From contig CM034241.1 of NCBI GenBank assembly GCA_019916065.1, positions 16,469,228 through 16,533,227 of the forward strand: a stretch of DNA of 64,000 nucleotides, read 5' to 3'. The stretch's first letter is position 1, and each line of letters opens with the position of its first letter. Below the pieces are notes generated by a model, which saw only the letters and a program-made list of their open reading frames with translations, searched no databases and was not told where the DNA came from. The translations under genes and the position numbers were made by a program. Shown piece after piece: positions 23,837 through 36,515 of the stretch. This DNA comes from Vitellaria paradoxa (taxonomy: Eukaryota; Streptophyta; Magnoliopsida; Ericales; Sapotaceae).

Positions 23837-24014
23837 TAAAAGGTTTGAATAACCTTAAAGCTGAAAAGCTGTGGAAATCCTTTGTAACATTGTAGGAGGT
23901 TATGATTTTTCATTTATACGCAATGAACAAGAATTGGTTATTACTTACAAATAGAAAAATAGGAGCAAATATTTATCTTCAATAGTCAGCTCCTGATGAT
24001 TGAAACTGATATCA
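23837..24014 (-). repeat. Right (5') LTR of copia element F
   Basis: A 178-bp LTR matching 13769 onwards. On its own strand it starts TGATATCAGTTTC and ends next to the primer-binding site. The inner end reads TA in place of CA. A short ATATC repeat follows it (24010-24032). Confidence 0.75.
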
Positions 24015-25817
24015 TATCATATCATATCATATATATATAAAGTAGAGTCTGATAAAGCCACTGCGCCACATAGGACCTAACCTGCGCTTCAAGTGGATGT
24101 GCTGCCTAAGTAGTCATTTGTTGTGAAGTTTCAATTAATTGGTATGAAACATGGGATATTCAAATGATTGTGCTGCCTAAAAGATTGTCAGAAATGTAGA
24201 GTTGGGAAAAAGAAATTAATGAGAATTAAAATTCAAAATCATAAAGGAAGTCTCTACTTTAATTGACCTAGATGGGTTGCCAAAAAAGAAAGTTGATCGG
24301 CTAGGTAGGTTCTCTATTAGATCAACTTTAGCAAAGACTTTTATTTGATTGGTACTATATTTATTGATTTCTTAACACGTATAATAGAAAGTCATAAATT
24401 TAGGTACAAAAGATCAACTAAATGTCTAGTTTGATCAGGGATGAATTTGCATTCAAAGTATTGTCACATTGATGTGTCTGATCAAGTTGTTTTACCATAG
24501 ATTTTGATTAATTACAATTATCCTTGATATCTAAGCTTTTGGTGGAGGAACTTGATTTCTCACTTTACTAGAGAAAAGTAATAATAAAAAAATGATGATG
24601 ATGATAAGGGGTAAATTACATTTTGCTTTCTTTTAGTCATGAAAATTGATATAATAATAAATTTTACTAATTAACAAAAATATAAGTTGTTTAGGTAATT
24701 AATTTAAAATTTAGATTTCTTTTACACCTTTTCTCTAGTCAAGAAAATTTATTTACTTATTAATTTTACTATTAATTTAATTATTAGTAAAAGGGTTACC
24801 TAATAATTATGGTAGTCATTTTAATGAAGTTAGAAGAAGTACATTGAGTAATAATGTTTAACTATTTATACTTCTAAATTATAAGAAAATAAAAAATAAA
24901 AAAATTCAAACTAAATAAAATAATTAAAGTTAAAAAAGTTGATATAAGATAATATTTAAGACTTTACAAACAATAAACAACTCCATAGTCAACCCAAAAA
25001 ATAGCAAGAATGAAAATTCAAAATAATCTTATGAACAAGCAATGATTATATTATTTTAACAAAACTCTTCCAAAATAACAATTAAAAATAGGGGGCAATC
25101 ATTAATTCAATACTTATTACTTGGGCCAATCGAACCTAAATCCACCGAATATATTACTTGAGCCCAATCTAATCAAAATTCAAATCCAATGCAAGAAACA
25201 ATAGATTAGAAAATAAAGTGACACATGATTAAAATTAGAAATGGTTTAGACAATTTTATATTTTAGGATTTCATTGGTTTTGGACCTTCTACTGTAACTT
25301 TTATTCATTTGCATACATTAGTAAAACTTAGACTCATTCAAGAATTATGTATAATGCCTGTTTAGTCATCATCGACGCGATGGATTAGCTCTACAACTAG
25401 ATTCGTCGTTCTTATGATGCACAGGCAGACATTGATGTATGCAATTCTTGAATTGTCCAATTCGGACAATTTAGGAATGCACTGATCCCTCAACAACTTA
25501 TGCTAGTCTGATGTTAGATAAAGTTTCGGTTGATGTCCTGTTGTTCTCTAGGTACATGCATAGATACAAATTATATCATTTTTATGTCGTGTACTTGGAG
25601 AACTATGTAGGCACATGACCAAAATTTTGTCTGACAAGGGGAAAAAGCATCTAAGTTGTTGAGGATATAAGATGAATCATGCATTCTCGAATGGGATAGG
25701 ACCAACCACCCCGTAGTGAGAAGTTTGAAGTTTAGGGCTAGGTAAATTGCATGATGCACGATCTTTTAGGCTAATTATATTTGCTCAGATTGGACTTTCA
25801 CAGGAATACTTAGTTAC
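24015..25817. other. AT-rich DNA leading into CACTA element A
   Basis: No gene is supported. The part from about 25330 may be the untranslated 5' region of CACTA element A; it contains an inverted repeat TTGTCC-AATTC-GGACAA (25454-25470). I could not find the left terminal CACTA repeat of that element. Confidence 0.4.
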
Positions 25818-26504
25818 ATGGATAAGAGTTGGATTGATTTGCCAAATAGGATGTCCAGGGAATATGTGAAGGGGATTAAACAGTTCATTACCTTTACCAA
25901 TGTGTTTGATAGCGAGTACATCAGTTGTACCTGTAGAAAATATGCGAACCGTTATTACCACACACGAGATATTGTGCAGAAACATTTAATTCTGAATGGG
26001 TTTTGAAAGAACTATAAGAATTGGATTAGACATGGGGAATAGTATGTTCCTTGTCACCGAAAGGAAATACTTAAGATGGAGGTCAATGTTATAGCAATTG
26101 ATCCGATGATCGTGATGCTAAATGATATCTCGTGCAGGTTAACACCCGAAGACACTAGCTCTGAGACTAATGGGGCGGGTGGGAGTAATCCTCGCTCGGG
26201 CGTAGTTGAAGAAGTGTTAAGGTATTTTGAAATTCTTGATGATGTATAGATAGATTTTATCTTGGTTATACAAATTTTAGTAAATTGTCTTTTATTGTGG
26301 AGTTATTACACTTAAAGACTTTGAATCAGTGGATGGACACGTCCTTTGACATGTTACTCCAGTTACTGCACAGAGTGCTCCCGTTTGATGTAAAGCTGGT
26401 TCAGTTCTACTATCATGCTCGCAAGTTAACTAAAAACTTAGGCTTCGCATATGACACTTTGAATGCATGCCCAAACAATTGCATGTTGTTTAGAAATGAG
26501 AATG
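25818..26504 (+). pseudogene. CACTA element A: transposase-associated domain and TNP2 start
   Basis: Plus-strand translation from the ATG at 25818 gives MDKSWIDLPNRMSREYVKG, CTCRKYANRYY and IVQKHLILNGF, a zinc-binding transposase-associated domain as found at the N-terminus of CACTA transposases (compare 43967 in element C). A stop follows at 26004. Further on, FIVELLHLKTLNQW, VKLVQFYYHARKLTKNLGFA and LNACPNNCMLFRNEN match the region ahead of the TNP2 core. The gene is then cut by solo LTR A and continues at 29163. Confidence 0.85.
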
Positions 26505-29167
26505 TGTAATACCTTGGACTTTTGTATTAACACAAGTATATGGTTTTGAATGCATTTTGGAAGTTATGATGTATTAAATTAGTAGTATGGATTATTAATG
26601 GTACTTTAGAGTTAAGAACTTTGAAAGGGGTGAGCTAAGCTATCAAAGGATGATATTTTAGCAAGAGTGCAGGAGGAGGACACCCTGGGTGCACAAGGCA
26701 TGGGTGCCCAAGGTCTTGGGCGCCCACCTGAGAAAGGCTTGGGCGCCTAAGGTACAGTAGAATTGATAGATATGGGTTACTCTGCATTTTTCAACCGAGC
26801 CTCACCCCTATTCATACCTATACCTAGCTAGAGGTGATGGGAAATTTGAAATTTACTGTTGAGGGACTTAAAATATTGGTTATATATATATATATATATT
26901 TGTATATATGATGCAAGAGAGAGAGAGAGAGAGATACTGTGGGGAGAGGAAGAAACCGAGTGAAGAAGCAACTAAAGAACAAGGAAGAAGAAGAAAAGGA
27001 AACTGGGTGGAAAATTTGAAGGTAGGTCCTTCTAACCTAAGTGAAAATCAAATCCATCTTGTAAGAGTGTAATTGGACCCTCAAGGAACTCTTCTATGTG
27101 ATTTATTTGTAGTTTGGATCAAGGAGAGAGAGGATTGAGTCCCTCAAGGCTTGAGAGCTTGGAAGCACAAAACATCTTCTTGTTGATCCATCTTCTTACA
27201 ACTTGAGCTAGGGATTTAATGCCTCATTCTTACATATGTGGTGTGTACCAAGGACTAGATCACTACTAGAGAAACCTTTTTCAAATGTTGATTACATTTA
27301 TTGAAGAAAATAGGAGTTATACACATGTATATATATATACATAGGTTAAGAGAGTGAAAATGGTGTTTTGATCCATAACTTGACTTTTGGTTGATGAAAA
27401 CTCAAATTGATTATTTTGTTTGGTGCCTAAGAACCTTGTTTTGATGTTAGAAACATGAAACTTTAGGTATTTTTACCTTAACTTGGTCAATTTGAGGTCC
27501 CAAGGGTGAAAAACTAAGAAACCAAAAAACAGAGTATGAAACTCGTAACTTGGACCAAGCTGTGGGCGCACAACGGAGACACAGTTGGGCGCACAAGACA
27601 TGGGTGCCCAGCCCCTTAGGTGCACAAGGTGTGGGTGCCCAAGCCCCTTGGGCGCACGACTGAGTGTCAGCTTTGGCGCCCACCGAGCCTTGGTCATTTT
27701 CCTCACTTTGCTTAGTTTGGCCTCCTACCTTTGGCTTATGAAAGAGTTGGTAACATGTTTTTACATGAAACTTTTACTTTATTAATTGCATGGATTTAGA
27801 AAGGGAAATGTGTTTTAAAAATTGATTAAGGATTGGTTATCTTAAACTAATGGGATTTAACTTGTATGGGTGAATGAATGTTACCTTGAATGAAATGAAT
27901 TGGAAGATTACTTTGAGATAAGAGTCTTAATCGAGTAGAATTGTGATTATATCTTGATGTAAACTAAATGTTGAGGTATATGAGCTTGTGATTGATTTAG
28001 TAAATTGTGAATTGACAAAAAGACTCAAATTCATAATGATGTTAAATGTTGAATGTTTAATAAGGTTGATTAATGTCGATATGTGATGAACCTTGGGATG
28101 AACCGAAACATTGACATGTGTTGTTGGATAGTATATGATGTTGAATATAAACCTATGATAGATGAGAATGGAGTGTGATGAATGGTTGTTTGTTTGCCGA
28201 GGGCCGTGGTGGGGTGCGGAAATAGGAAGGGTCTTGAGGTTACCCTTGGGTTGAGAGTCCCAGAACCTGCACAGGGTTTGGTGTCAATGCTAGTGGGTTA
28301 GTAGCCCACAACATTGTGTGTGTTTCGCTTCTTGTGGCCCTGGATGGCGATCCTAAACGACGACGTCGATTTATTGTTTCCGTTAGGTATTGGCCCATAA
28401 AAGATGATAACGTGTATGCACCTATCCATCGATGACTTATGTGGTTGTGGTTATAGTTATGCAATGAAATGATGATGATGTGAGTATGGTCATTTGATTG
28501 AATAATGGTTAGGTGATAAGATGTGGATGAAAGGTGATTTGAATTAAGGAATTAATTGTAAAACATAAACATTAACCGAAATCGAACCTTAAATTTTGGC
28601 ATTGTTGAATGAATATATGTTTTCACCTAAATCGGCTTTTTATTGTGTTACTGAAATGTTATGACTTTGGAAATTGTTTTAGTGGCTAACCTTACCTGAA
28701 TAGTATTGCATGACCAGATTTGCATATCATATATGTTTGTTTGAGTCATTGTGGGCACAAGTGGACCTGCACTCACGTCTCTACAGATTTTGATGCAAGA
28801 ACAGGCCATAACAATCAGGTGGGCTAATGGGATTGGACTGGAAGGGTGTACATGAGCCCTACTAAGCTTAGCAAAGCTTTTGGTCATTTAGTATAAATTT
28901 TCATTCAGAAATTGTAATGTTGTACATTGCTAGACTTATTAGATTTGGTTGTAAAGGCCTTAAGGCCTAAGTTATGTATTAATGGAAATGGTGTATGGAC
29001 TATGTGACCTAGCAATAGTCAAGGTTAAACTTACGTTATCCTATCTTATGTCTCGGGCTCACTAGTTTACGTTGCGTTGCTCTGATCATGGGTTGGTTAT
29101 GTTAGTGTATGTTATGTGTGTTCATCACTCACCCTTCGGGTTGTAAGAGTCGGGGCGTGACAGAATG
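26500..29167 (+). repeat. Solo gypsy LTR A with GAATG target duplication
   Basis: The LTR runs 26505-29162 (2658 bp), from TGTAATACC to GGGGCGTGACA, and is flanked by GAATG at 26500-26504 and 29163-29167. It aligns along its length with 32646-35308. There is no primer-binding site or coding region next to it, so it arose by recombination between two LTRs. Two GC-rich blocks with GGGCGCCC-type palindromes lie at 26690-26755 and 27565-27680; a TA and GA microsatellite lies at 26881-26934. Open frames around 27447-27785 and 28240-28887 are LTR sequence. Confidence 0.93.
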
Positions 29168-31181
29168 CCCACCTCGATTCGTGTATTGTGTAAAACTTCA
29201 AGGTGGAAGGACGATGAGGTCGATTAGAATAGTCAGAGTAATTCAAAGAGGGTTGTGAATCATGGGAAGCTTGTCGCCGCAAAGCCAGGACGATGAGGTC
29301 AATTAAAATTTCTAAACTGATAAGATGGCATACAAAGAATAATAGGGAGGGCAAGAAGTTAACCCACCCAACAGAATCTCCAATATAGAGGGATTTTGAC
29401 AAGAGACACCCCAACTTTGCCCTAGATAGTCGTGGTGTGCAGCTTAGCTTGGCTGCAGATAGTTTTAGCCCATTCAAGTCCATAATTGGAGCAAATCATA
29501 ATACATTAGCAGTGGTGTTGGTTCCATACAATCTTCCTCCCTAGTTATATATGAAGTAACCTTTTGTGATCCTATCCACTCTTATTGATGGACCTAAAGG
29601 CTCCGGAATAAAATTGACGTGTACATGCAACCTTTGATTGACGAGTTAAATGAATTATAGGCCTAAGGTGCGATAACTTTTGACTTTGATGGAAATGAAA
29701 TGTTCAAATTTCACACTGCATTATTATGGACAATCAATAACTTCCCTGTGTATACGAATTTGTCAAATTGGAGCATAAAGGGAGAATTTGCATGTCCTTG
29801 TTGCAACCAGAGCCAAAAGTCAACCTGGTTAAAATACAGTAAAAAGTGAGCCAACACTGGTCACAAATGTTTTCTATCCCCGTTGCATAGGTTCAGAAAG
29901 GACAAGGTGTCATTCGATGGCCCTCAGAAATATGATCCAGCACCACAGATAATGACTGGGTTGATTTGTTATCACAACTCGAGCAGGAGCAAGAATGCAT
30001 AGTATATGATTTCTAAGATCTGATGTAAGGAATCAAGTAGATTTTCTAATCTATATCCATCTTTTGGCAAGCGACCATGAGAAAGATGAATAACATTAGG
30101 GATGATCCTATTAACACTAATACATCATCTTTATCGAGCATAGTTAATTTGAACCCTTCCTCATTTGCTCCCTACTACAACTGTTTGTGCATATGATAGG
30201 ACCACTCGAACCACACAAGGTATAGTTCGACTTAATCACCAAGTGGGACCTAAAGGATGGTTTATCAAAAAAGTTAAAACTGGTTATACACCCCTAGTGT
30301 AAACAGAAGGTGTAGTCATAACTGGAAGAAGAAAAGTATTTTTTACGAGTTACTATACTGGAAAGACAACATATTGAGGCACAACTTAGATGTTATGCAC
30401 ATTGAGAAAAATGTGTGTGATAATATACTATGAACTATTCTTGGTGTCAAGGAAAAGTCGAAAGAGAGTGCCAATGATTGCCATGATTTGCAGGAAATGA
30501 GCTTGAGAAAACCATTACACTTACAGTTGAGAAAGTCTAACAAGGCATGCTTGCTTCCTATATAATACAAGATAAGTAAAAATAAAAAAGAGGTATTCCT
30601 CTCCATTTTGAAGGGGGTTAAAAGTGCCTGACAACTATTGTTCTAATATTTCCAAGCGTGTGAACATGAAAGAAAAGACTTTATAAGGTTTGAAGAGTCA
30701 TGACAATCACATTTTGATTCAACAATTAATTTTTATTTCAATCCGAAATTGTTTACCTAAGAATGTTATTGAGCCATTGATTGAAATCAGTGACTTCTTT
30801 AGACAACTGTGTTCGAGAGTTCATCGCACAAATGATTTGAAAAGTCTCTAGGATGGAATTGCACTAACATTGTGTCATGTAGAGAAACCCTTTCCACCGT
30901 CATTTTTTGACGTAATGGTCCACTTGACCATACATTTAATGGGTGAAGCATTGCTCAGTGGCCCTATCCAATTTAGGTGGATGTATCCGATTGAGAGATA
31001 CATGAATACATTGAAAAGGTATGTACATAACAGAGCTCGTCCAGAGGCATCGATTAGCCAAGGGTTATTTGATGAATAAGTGCACTAATTTCTACGCTGC
31101 ATATCTTAATGATGTTGAAACCAAACTAGATAGGCCCTCATAGATTAATAATGGTCCTATTAGAGAGGGCACATCATTTGA
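29163..31181 (+). pseudogene. CACTA element A: TNP2 core and DUF4218
   Basis: Continuation of the transposase gene after LTR A. Readable pieces are CKTSRWKDDE, VNHGKLVAAK, VVLVPYNLPP (29514), LIDGPKGSG, ELACPCCN-like EFACP at 29790, LDVMHIEKNVCDN (30390), the block FPPSFFDVMVHLTIHLMGEA and FRWMYPIERYMNTLKRYV (30890-31020, DUF4218), NRARPEASI, and FYAAYLNDVETKLDRP up to EGTSF. These follow the TNP2/DUF4218 order of En/Spm transposases. Stops and frameshifts are many. At 31181 it is cut by CACTA element B, and its frame resumes at 56771. Confidence 0.88.
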
Positions 31182-31620
31182 CACTACTGGAAAAATGTCT
31201 TTTAGTGACTGCCAAAAGCAGTGGTTGAAAGTCTGAAAGCAGTCGCTAAAAGTATTTGTGACCACCTAGTGATCGCCTTCAAGGAGTCACAATTGGCTCG
31301 TCGCTAAAATTTATTAGCAACTGCTTTGCGGTCGCTATAGTATTTACGATCGCTCTAGCGATCGCTGTTGTGAAAAAGTAAGGACTTTTTGCGACCGTTT
31401 TAGGCGGTCACTAATAGTATAATGCGGTCGCTGTTTCTCCTTGGCGAAAGTTGGTCCAACTGGCACCGGGAGGCACGAAATATTAGCTATTGCCTCACTC
31501 CAGGCAGTCGCTAATACCTTTAGGCGGTCACTGTTTCTTGCCCCGGGAAAGCTGGTCCAACTGATGCCATTTGGCACGTAAGTATTAGTGACCGCTTTGT
31601 TTGTTTTAGCAACCGCCTCA
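31182..31620. repeat. Left TIR and subterminal repeats of CACTA element B
   Basis: After CACTACTGGAAA come about a dozen diverged copies, in both orientations, of GCGGTCGCTA / TAGCGACCGC (for example 31238-31250, 31331-31340, 31404-31413, 31423-31433). Similar motifs occur at 56575-56745. Arrays of this kind near CACTA ends are the binding sites of the TNPA-type protein in known elements. Confidence 0.85.
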
Positions 31621-32149
31621 ATAAATATGTCATTCTTTTTTTTTAAATTTATTGTTATTTTCTAATAATGTAATTATTTGAATTACTTTTTTACTAATTG
31701 TTTATTATTTATATTATTTATTGCAATTATTATTTATTTATAATTAGTTAGTTATTTATAATAATTATTGTAATTATTATTTATCCACAAATATTTACTT
31801 CAAATTTAATTTAATTATATAAATTAATTTGCACATGCAACTAAAATTTTTTTACATAAAATAAAACAAGTTTCTACATTATTTATACAAAAACAATATC
31901 AAATTTAATTACAAAAGAAAAATTTATTACATGCAAATATTCACAATACAAAAACTAAAATATATATAAGTGTACTGATCGTCAAATGATAAGCATGGCT
32001 CCTAATCACCATAATCGAATCCAAAAGGGCCAACCGCCATTGTCCGGGTCCTACAATGAAACAATAACAAAATTAGAATGTGATAAGAAGACACGAATAA
32101 ATAAATTTATAAAATTTTAATTAGTAGTAAAAATGAAAAATAAAATTCA
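31621..32149. other. AT-rich stretch within CACTA element B
   Basis: No gene or structured repeat is seen. It lies downstream of the minus-strand Transposase_24-type gene and probably holds its 3' end. Confidence 0.5.
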
Positions 32150-32645
32150 AAACCTGAGGAGGAGGAGGTGGATGGCTCTGACTCTAAGATAGGCATCTCT
32201 CCATCTCAGCCATAATCTCAGCCTGAAGTGACGCCTCTCGCGCATCCATCTCAGCTTAAAGGGTCTGGAGCAGGTCCTAGTCATGACGTTTGGCCTGAAA
32301 GGATGACTCTGCTCGTGCGATAGATCGGTGTGGAATGCCCACGCCCCGCATAAGCATGTATCCGTGGCCATCACATCCGACGATGGAGAAAAATATCTCG
32401 TCCCTCTCTCCTCAGACTCTTTCTCATCTGGCGGTAGCTTGTCTAGACATGCATTAAACTGAGCCTAATGGAAACAAGACGAGATGGATAAACAAGATAA
32501 GTAACTACATTATCTAAAGAAAAATTAAACTATATGTTCATTGGCTAAAATATAAAAATTAATTACCTATGTGGCCTGAACCTCCAGCAAATTAGTACGT
32601 TGAGTCATCAACCAGATGGCCATTTGATCAGTCCTTAGGCCTTCC
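32150..32645 (-). pseudogene. CACTA element B: C-terminal part of Transposase_24-type gene
   Basis: Minus-strand frames give MAIWLMTQRTNLLEVQAT, then FNACLDKLPPDEKESEE and a charged helical stretch with REEASLQAEIMAEME, ending in SYSQSHPPPPPQ. A charged coiled-coil end is usual in this second CACTA gene (compare 49280-49657 in element C). LTR B was inserted just ahead of MAIWL, and the upstream part resumes at 35846. Intron remnants and stops are present. The assignment rests mainly on position and on the coiled-coil pattern. Confidence 0.6.
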
Positions 32646-35310
32646 TATAATGCCCCAGACTTTTGCATGAATGTAAATAGATGGTTATTCAAACATTTTG
32701 AGGTAATAGTATGTTGATTAAGTAGTATTCATCATTAATTGTACTTTAGAGTTGGGAACTTTGAGAAGGATAAGCCAAACATATGAGAGTTAGCATTTTA
32801 GCACAAGTGCAGAAAAGTGGGGCACCTTGGGCGCACGGAACATGGGCGCCCAAGAGTTTGGGCGCATGGCTAAGAAGATGTTTGGTGCCCGAGCTTTAGT
32901 AGAAGTGACAGGTATGATGTGTTTTGACTTGAGCGGCTGAGCCATATCCTTATAAACCCTATAATAGGCTAGGGGGGATGGGAAAGGTTTGGAGAGTACT
33001 GTAGGAGCCTTAAAATATTAGAAATATTATATATATATATATGTAAGATGGAAAAGAGAAAGAAATATTGGTTTGGAAGAAGGAGACCAGGAGAGGAAGA
33101 AGGAAGAAGAAACAAAGAGAACTGGGAAGGGTTTGTATGGTAAGTGTCTCTAACCTCAACCAAAATCAAATTACCCTTACAAGGATGCAATTGAGCACTC
33201 GAAGAACCTATCTATGTAATTTGTTTGTCATTTAGATCAAAGGGTGAATAGATCAAATCCATCAAAGTTGGGAGCTTGAAACCGGGAAGAGGCCACCTCT
33301 TGTTCTTTATCTTTATTCAACTTGAGGTAGGGATTTTATGCTCATTCTTACAATATGATGTGTAACAAAGTCTAGAACAACATTTGAGAAACCCTTACAA
33401 GTTTTGATTTCATGCATGGAGGAAAATAGGAATTGTATACACGTGTTGGTAGAGAGAGAAAAAAGGACCTTTGATCCATAACTTGGCCCGTACTTGATGA
33501 AAACTTAAATTGTTGGTTTCTTTGGATGCTTATAAGTCTTGTGGAGATGTTAGAAACATGAAACTTTTGGTATTTTATCATAAATATAGTCAATTTGTGG
33601 TTCCAAGTGTGGAGGATGAAAAACCCAGAAAACAGAGCACCTGATCTGTAACTTGAGCCATGCCGTAAGTGCACGAGGGGTTGTTAGTTGGGCACCCACC
33701 CTCTTGGGTGCACAAGGTATGGGCGCCCAAGGTCTTGGGCGCACAACTGAGTACTACTTGGGCACCCACCGAAACTAAGAAAGTTTTTTGACTTAGTTTA
33801 TTTTGGACATCCTACTATAGGGTTATAAAGAGTTTAGTTTCAAGTTTTTGCATGATGTTTTAATTGTTCAATTCTATGAATTGGAAAGGGAAACATGCTT
33901 TAAAATGTTAATAAGTATTGTTATTTTGTGGTATAAGAATGTATGAATTGAAATGTGAACTTTTGTTAAAAAGTGACGATAATTAAATAAACGAGACTTT
34001 GAATCATTGAAATGGAAATACGAAGTGTGATGAGCTTTATGATAAAATAAAAAGTGATTTGAATAAGGGAATCATATACCAAATGTTGTTAAATGTTGAC
34101 TATTTGATGATGATTGATCTTTGTTGATATGTGATGGTAAATAAATGAGACTTGGAATAAATGAAATGGGGAGATGAAATGAGATGTGCTCTATAATGAA
34201 ATGGAATGTGATAATGTGTTGTTGGAAAGTAATTAATGATGAATGTGAACCTATGATTAAAGAGAATTGAATGTGATGAATGGTTGATTGTGTGACGGGG
34301 GCCTTGGTGGGGTGCAGAAATAGGAAGGGTTTTGAAATTACCCTTGGGTTGAAAGACCTAGAACCTGCGCAGGGTTTGGTGTCAATGCCAGTGGGTTAGT
34401 AGCCCACAACATTGTGTGTATATAGGTTACCCGTGGCCTTGGATTGCGATCCTAAACGATGGTGTTTAGTTTACCATTTTCGTTGGGTCTGGACCCATAA
34501 AAGACGGTGTTGTGTATGCACCTAACCCCCGATGACTTGTGTGGTTATGGCAATATAATTGAATGATGAATCAGTGAAAATATGGATGTGGAGATATGAT
34601 TGAATGATGAGTAAGTGCTAATGTAGATATGGTTATGTGATTGAATGTTGAATATGTGATAATGTGATATGGAATGTGATTGGATATAAAGTTGGGAAAT
34701 TTAATAATGAAGAATAATTGGAATTGAATATATTACTATGATGATGTTGAATGATGATAAATACTTACTTAAGTTGAAAACTAATTGATATTAATGAATT
34801 GTTATGGCTTATAGAAAGATGTTGGTGTATCTATGCATACATGAACATTGGCATGCATGTGTTGATTACATACCATATATGTTTGTTTGAGGCATCGTGG
34901 GCATAAGTGGACCCGTGCTCACGTCCCTACAGATATTGATGTAGGAACAGGTCATAACAAGCAGGTGGGCTGATGGGGTTGAATTAGGAGTGCTTATGCA
35001 TGAGCCCTTCTAAACTTAGCCAAATTTTTGGTTACTTAGTTTAATTTTTTATTGAAATTGTAATATTGTACATTGAGGATTTATTCGATTTGGTTGTAGG
35101 GGCCTTAAGGCCTAAGTTATGTAATAATGGGAAGAATGTGTGAAATATGTGACCTAGCTATAGCCAAGGTTAAATTTATGTTATCTCATCATATGTTATG
35201 GGCTCACCTGGAGGTTTTTGTATTGCTCTGATCATGAGATGGTTATATTAGTGCGTGTTATGTATGTTTATCACTCACCCCTCGGGTTACGAAATTCAAG
35301 GCGTGACAAG

Positions 35311-35329
35311 TTAGTATCAGAGCCTAGGT
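35311..35329 (+). other. Primer-binding site after LTR B
   Basis: TTAGTATCAGAGCCTAGGTT follows the LTR end GGCGTGACA by two bases. It differs by one base from TGGTATCAGAGCC and shows that this LTR is a 5' LTR in plus orientation. Confidence 0.85.
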
Positions 35330-35845
35330 TAGAGTACCTAAGGGACAGTGGGAGTCTAGCATTACATGTTACATGTTGATGTGTTATAACTACATTTAGT
35401 CATTTTCATTGGGATGGACTTATTAGTATTTTGTGGTAAGGTTCATGGTGGAGATGGTTAGAACTAAATGTTACTAGAACCTTGATCATATTGTTTGAAG
35501 ATATGAGGATTCAGTAAACATCCCTGGCTAATGGCAAGTAAGGTTGATATATGAGTAAATGGTATAATCATTGGAGGTTTGTGAACCTAGAAATAATGTT
35601 TGACATATGATTTAATAGTAGATCTGGCATTATGAAAGATGATTAGAAGTGATTGTGGATATAATTGAAAATTTGTAGGTGTTAAGGGGTTTAGAGAGTC
35701 TAAAGTTTTGATTTTGGAATTTATTGACGAGCTCAGCCCATTAGTGGGGAAGGATGCATAGTGGGACCCATTGGAGGATGTCAGGGTCATTCTCATGACC
35801 CTTCCAGTATTTTTCTTTAATTTTATTCTTATGATCCTTCTACAT
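35330..35845 (+). other. Remnant of gypsy internal leader after LTR B
   Basis: Non-coding leader-type sequence without recognisable Gag. It ends at a CTTCC that matches the target duplication, so the remainder of the element was deleted up to or very near its outer edge. Confidence 0.5.
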
Positions 35846-36515
35846 CTTCCGACAGTTACTGAACATCACGTCCCAAAAGGCTCCTATAAGGCTAGAGGAA
35901 CATCAATTACATTTGCCTAAAAATGATAAATTATAGAATATTATTTAATATTACAAGTTTCACCATAGAAACCACGTACAAATGAAATAGGAAAATTTCA
36001 TACCTGCACCTTAGCCCACAGACCCTCCAATGTAGAGTTCGGGAAAACGGTCCCACTCGAGGGTGGTCAATGGGAATCTGATCAGATTTCGAACCATGTG
36101 TCTGAGCTGTGAAATAAGAGACCGTCTATCCTTCCCCACCAAATGGGACGTGTCATCCCATTGTACAGTCATCCACTGTGACTCGCAGTTCCACTACAGC
36201 AATCCCTTCAAGGGCCCTCTACCGGACCTCGAAGGCCTGCTCGAAGTAGGAGAATCTGTTACAAACCAAATGTTAAGTGACAAGTATTTATGGAAGAAAT
36301 ATTTATAATGAATATGACAAAATCTTAAACTAACGAACTTTACCTATCCCTGTATTGTCAGACACTGAAGGTGCTTGACTGTGCGTCGAAGGACGCGCTA
36401 ACATGAAGGGTGATGGTAGGACAGCATCTGCTGAGTTGCTGCCTACACAAGATAGGCTGAGGCACTCAGCCATCATCCTAGAACTAGTCCTCCTCTTAAA
36501 GCGTTCGAACATGGC
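35846..36515 (-). pseudogene. CACTA element B: N-terminal part of Transposase_24-type gene
   Basis: On the minus strand a frame starting MFERFKRRTSSRMMAECLS (36512 downwards) leads through SVSDNTGIGK, an intron-like gap, then VDDCTM, WDRFPNSTLEGLWAKVQ (36050-36005) with a GTATGA donor directly after it and a TTTTTAG acceptor near 35918. The next exon runs into the LTR B insertion. By position, right after TNP2 and on the same strand, this is the second CACTA gene. The similarity to Transposase_24 proteins is weaker than in element C. Confidence 0.55.

Larger units (their letters stand above)
13769..24014 (-). mobile_element. Decayed Ty1-copia element F with three nested LTRs
   Basis: Matching LTR copies lie at the left (from 13769) and right (23837-24014) ends, and between them, read on the minus strand, come Gag, protease, integrase, reverse transcriptase and RNase H in copia order. 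The coding body is cut by three later LTR insertions at 14000-16314, 17302-19087 and 20848-22450. Without these the element would be about 4.5 kb, a normal copia size. Stops and frameshifts are frequent, so it is inactive. I could not settle its target duplication. Confidence 0.85.
32641..35850 (+). mobile_element. Gypsy LTR B insertion with primer-binding site
   Basis: The LTR is 32646-35308 (2663 bp, TATAATGCC to GGCGTGACA), the same family as LTR A. It is followed by a primer-binding site and about 500 bp of internal sequence to 35845, without a second LTR. CTTCC lies at both outer edges (32641-32645 and 35846-35850), and the host frame of element B resumes there. GC-rich blocks with GGGCGCCC lie at 32825-32895 and 33665-33770. 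Confidence 0.8.

Noticed and set aside
27447..27785. Open frames with GC-rich, cysteine-containing translations on both strands
   Set aside because: These are readings of the palindromic GC-rich block of LTR A, mirrored on both strands, with no match between LTR copies in frame.
29112..29483. A 123-codon minus-strand open frame
   Set aside because: It spans the LTR A border and is antisense to the CACTA A transposase remnant.
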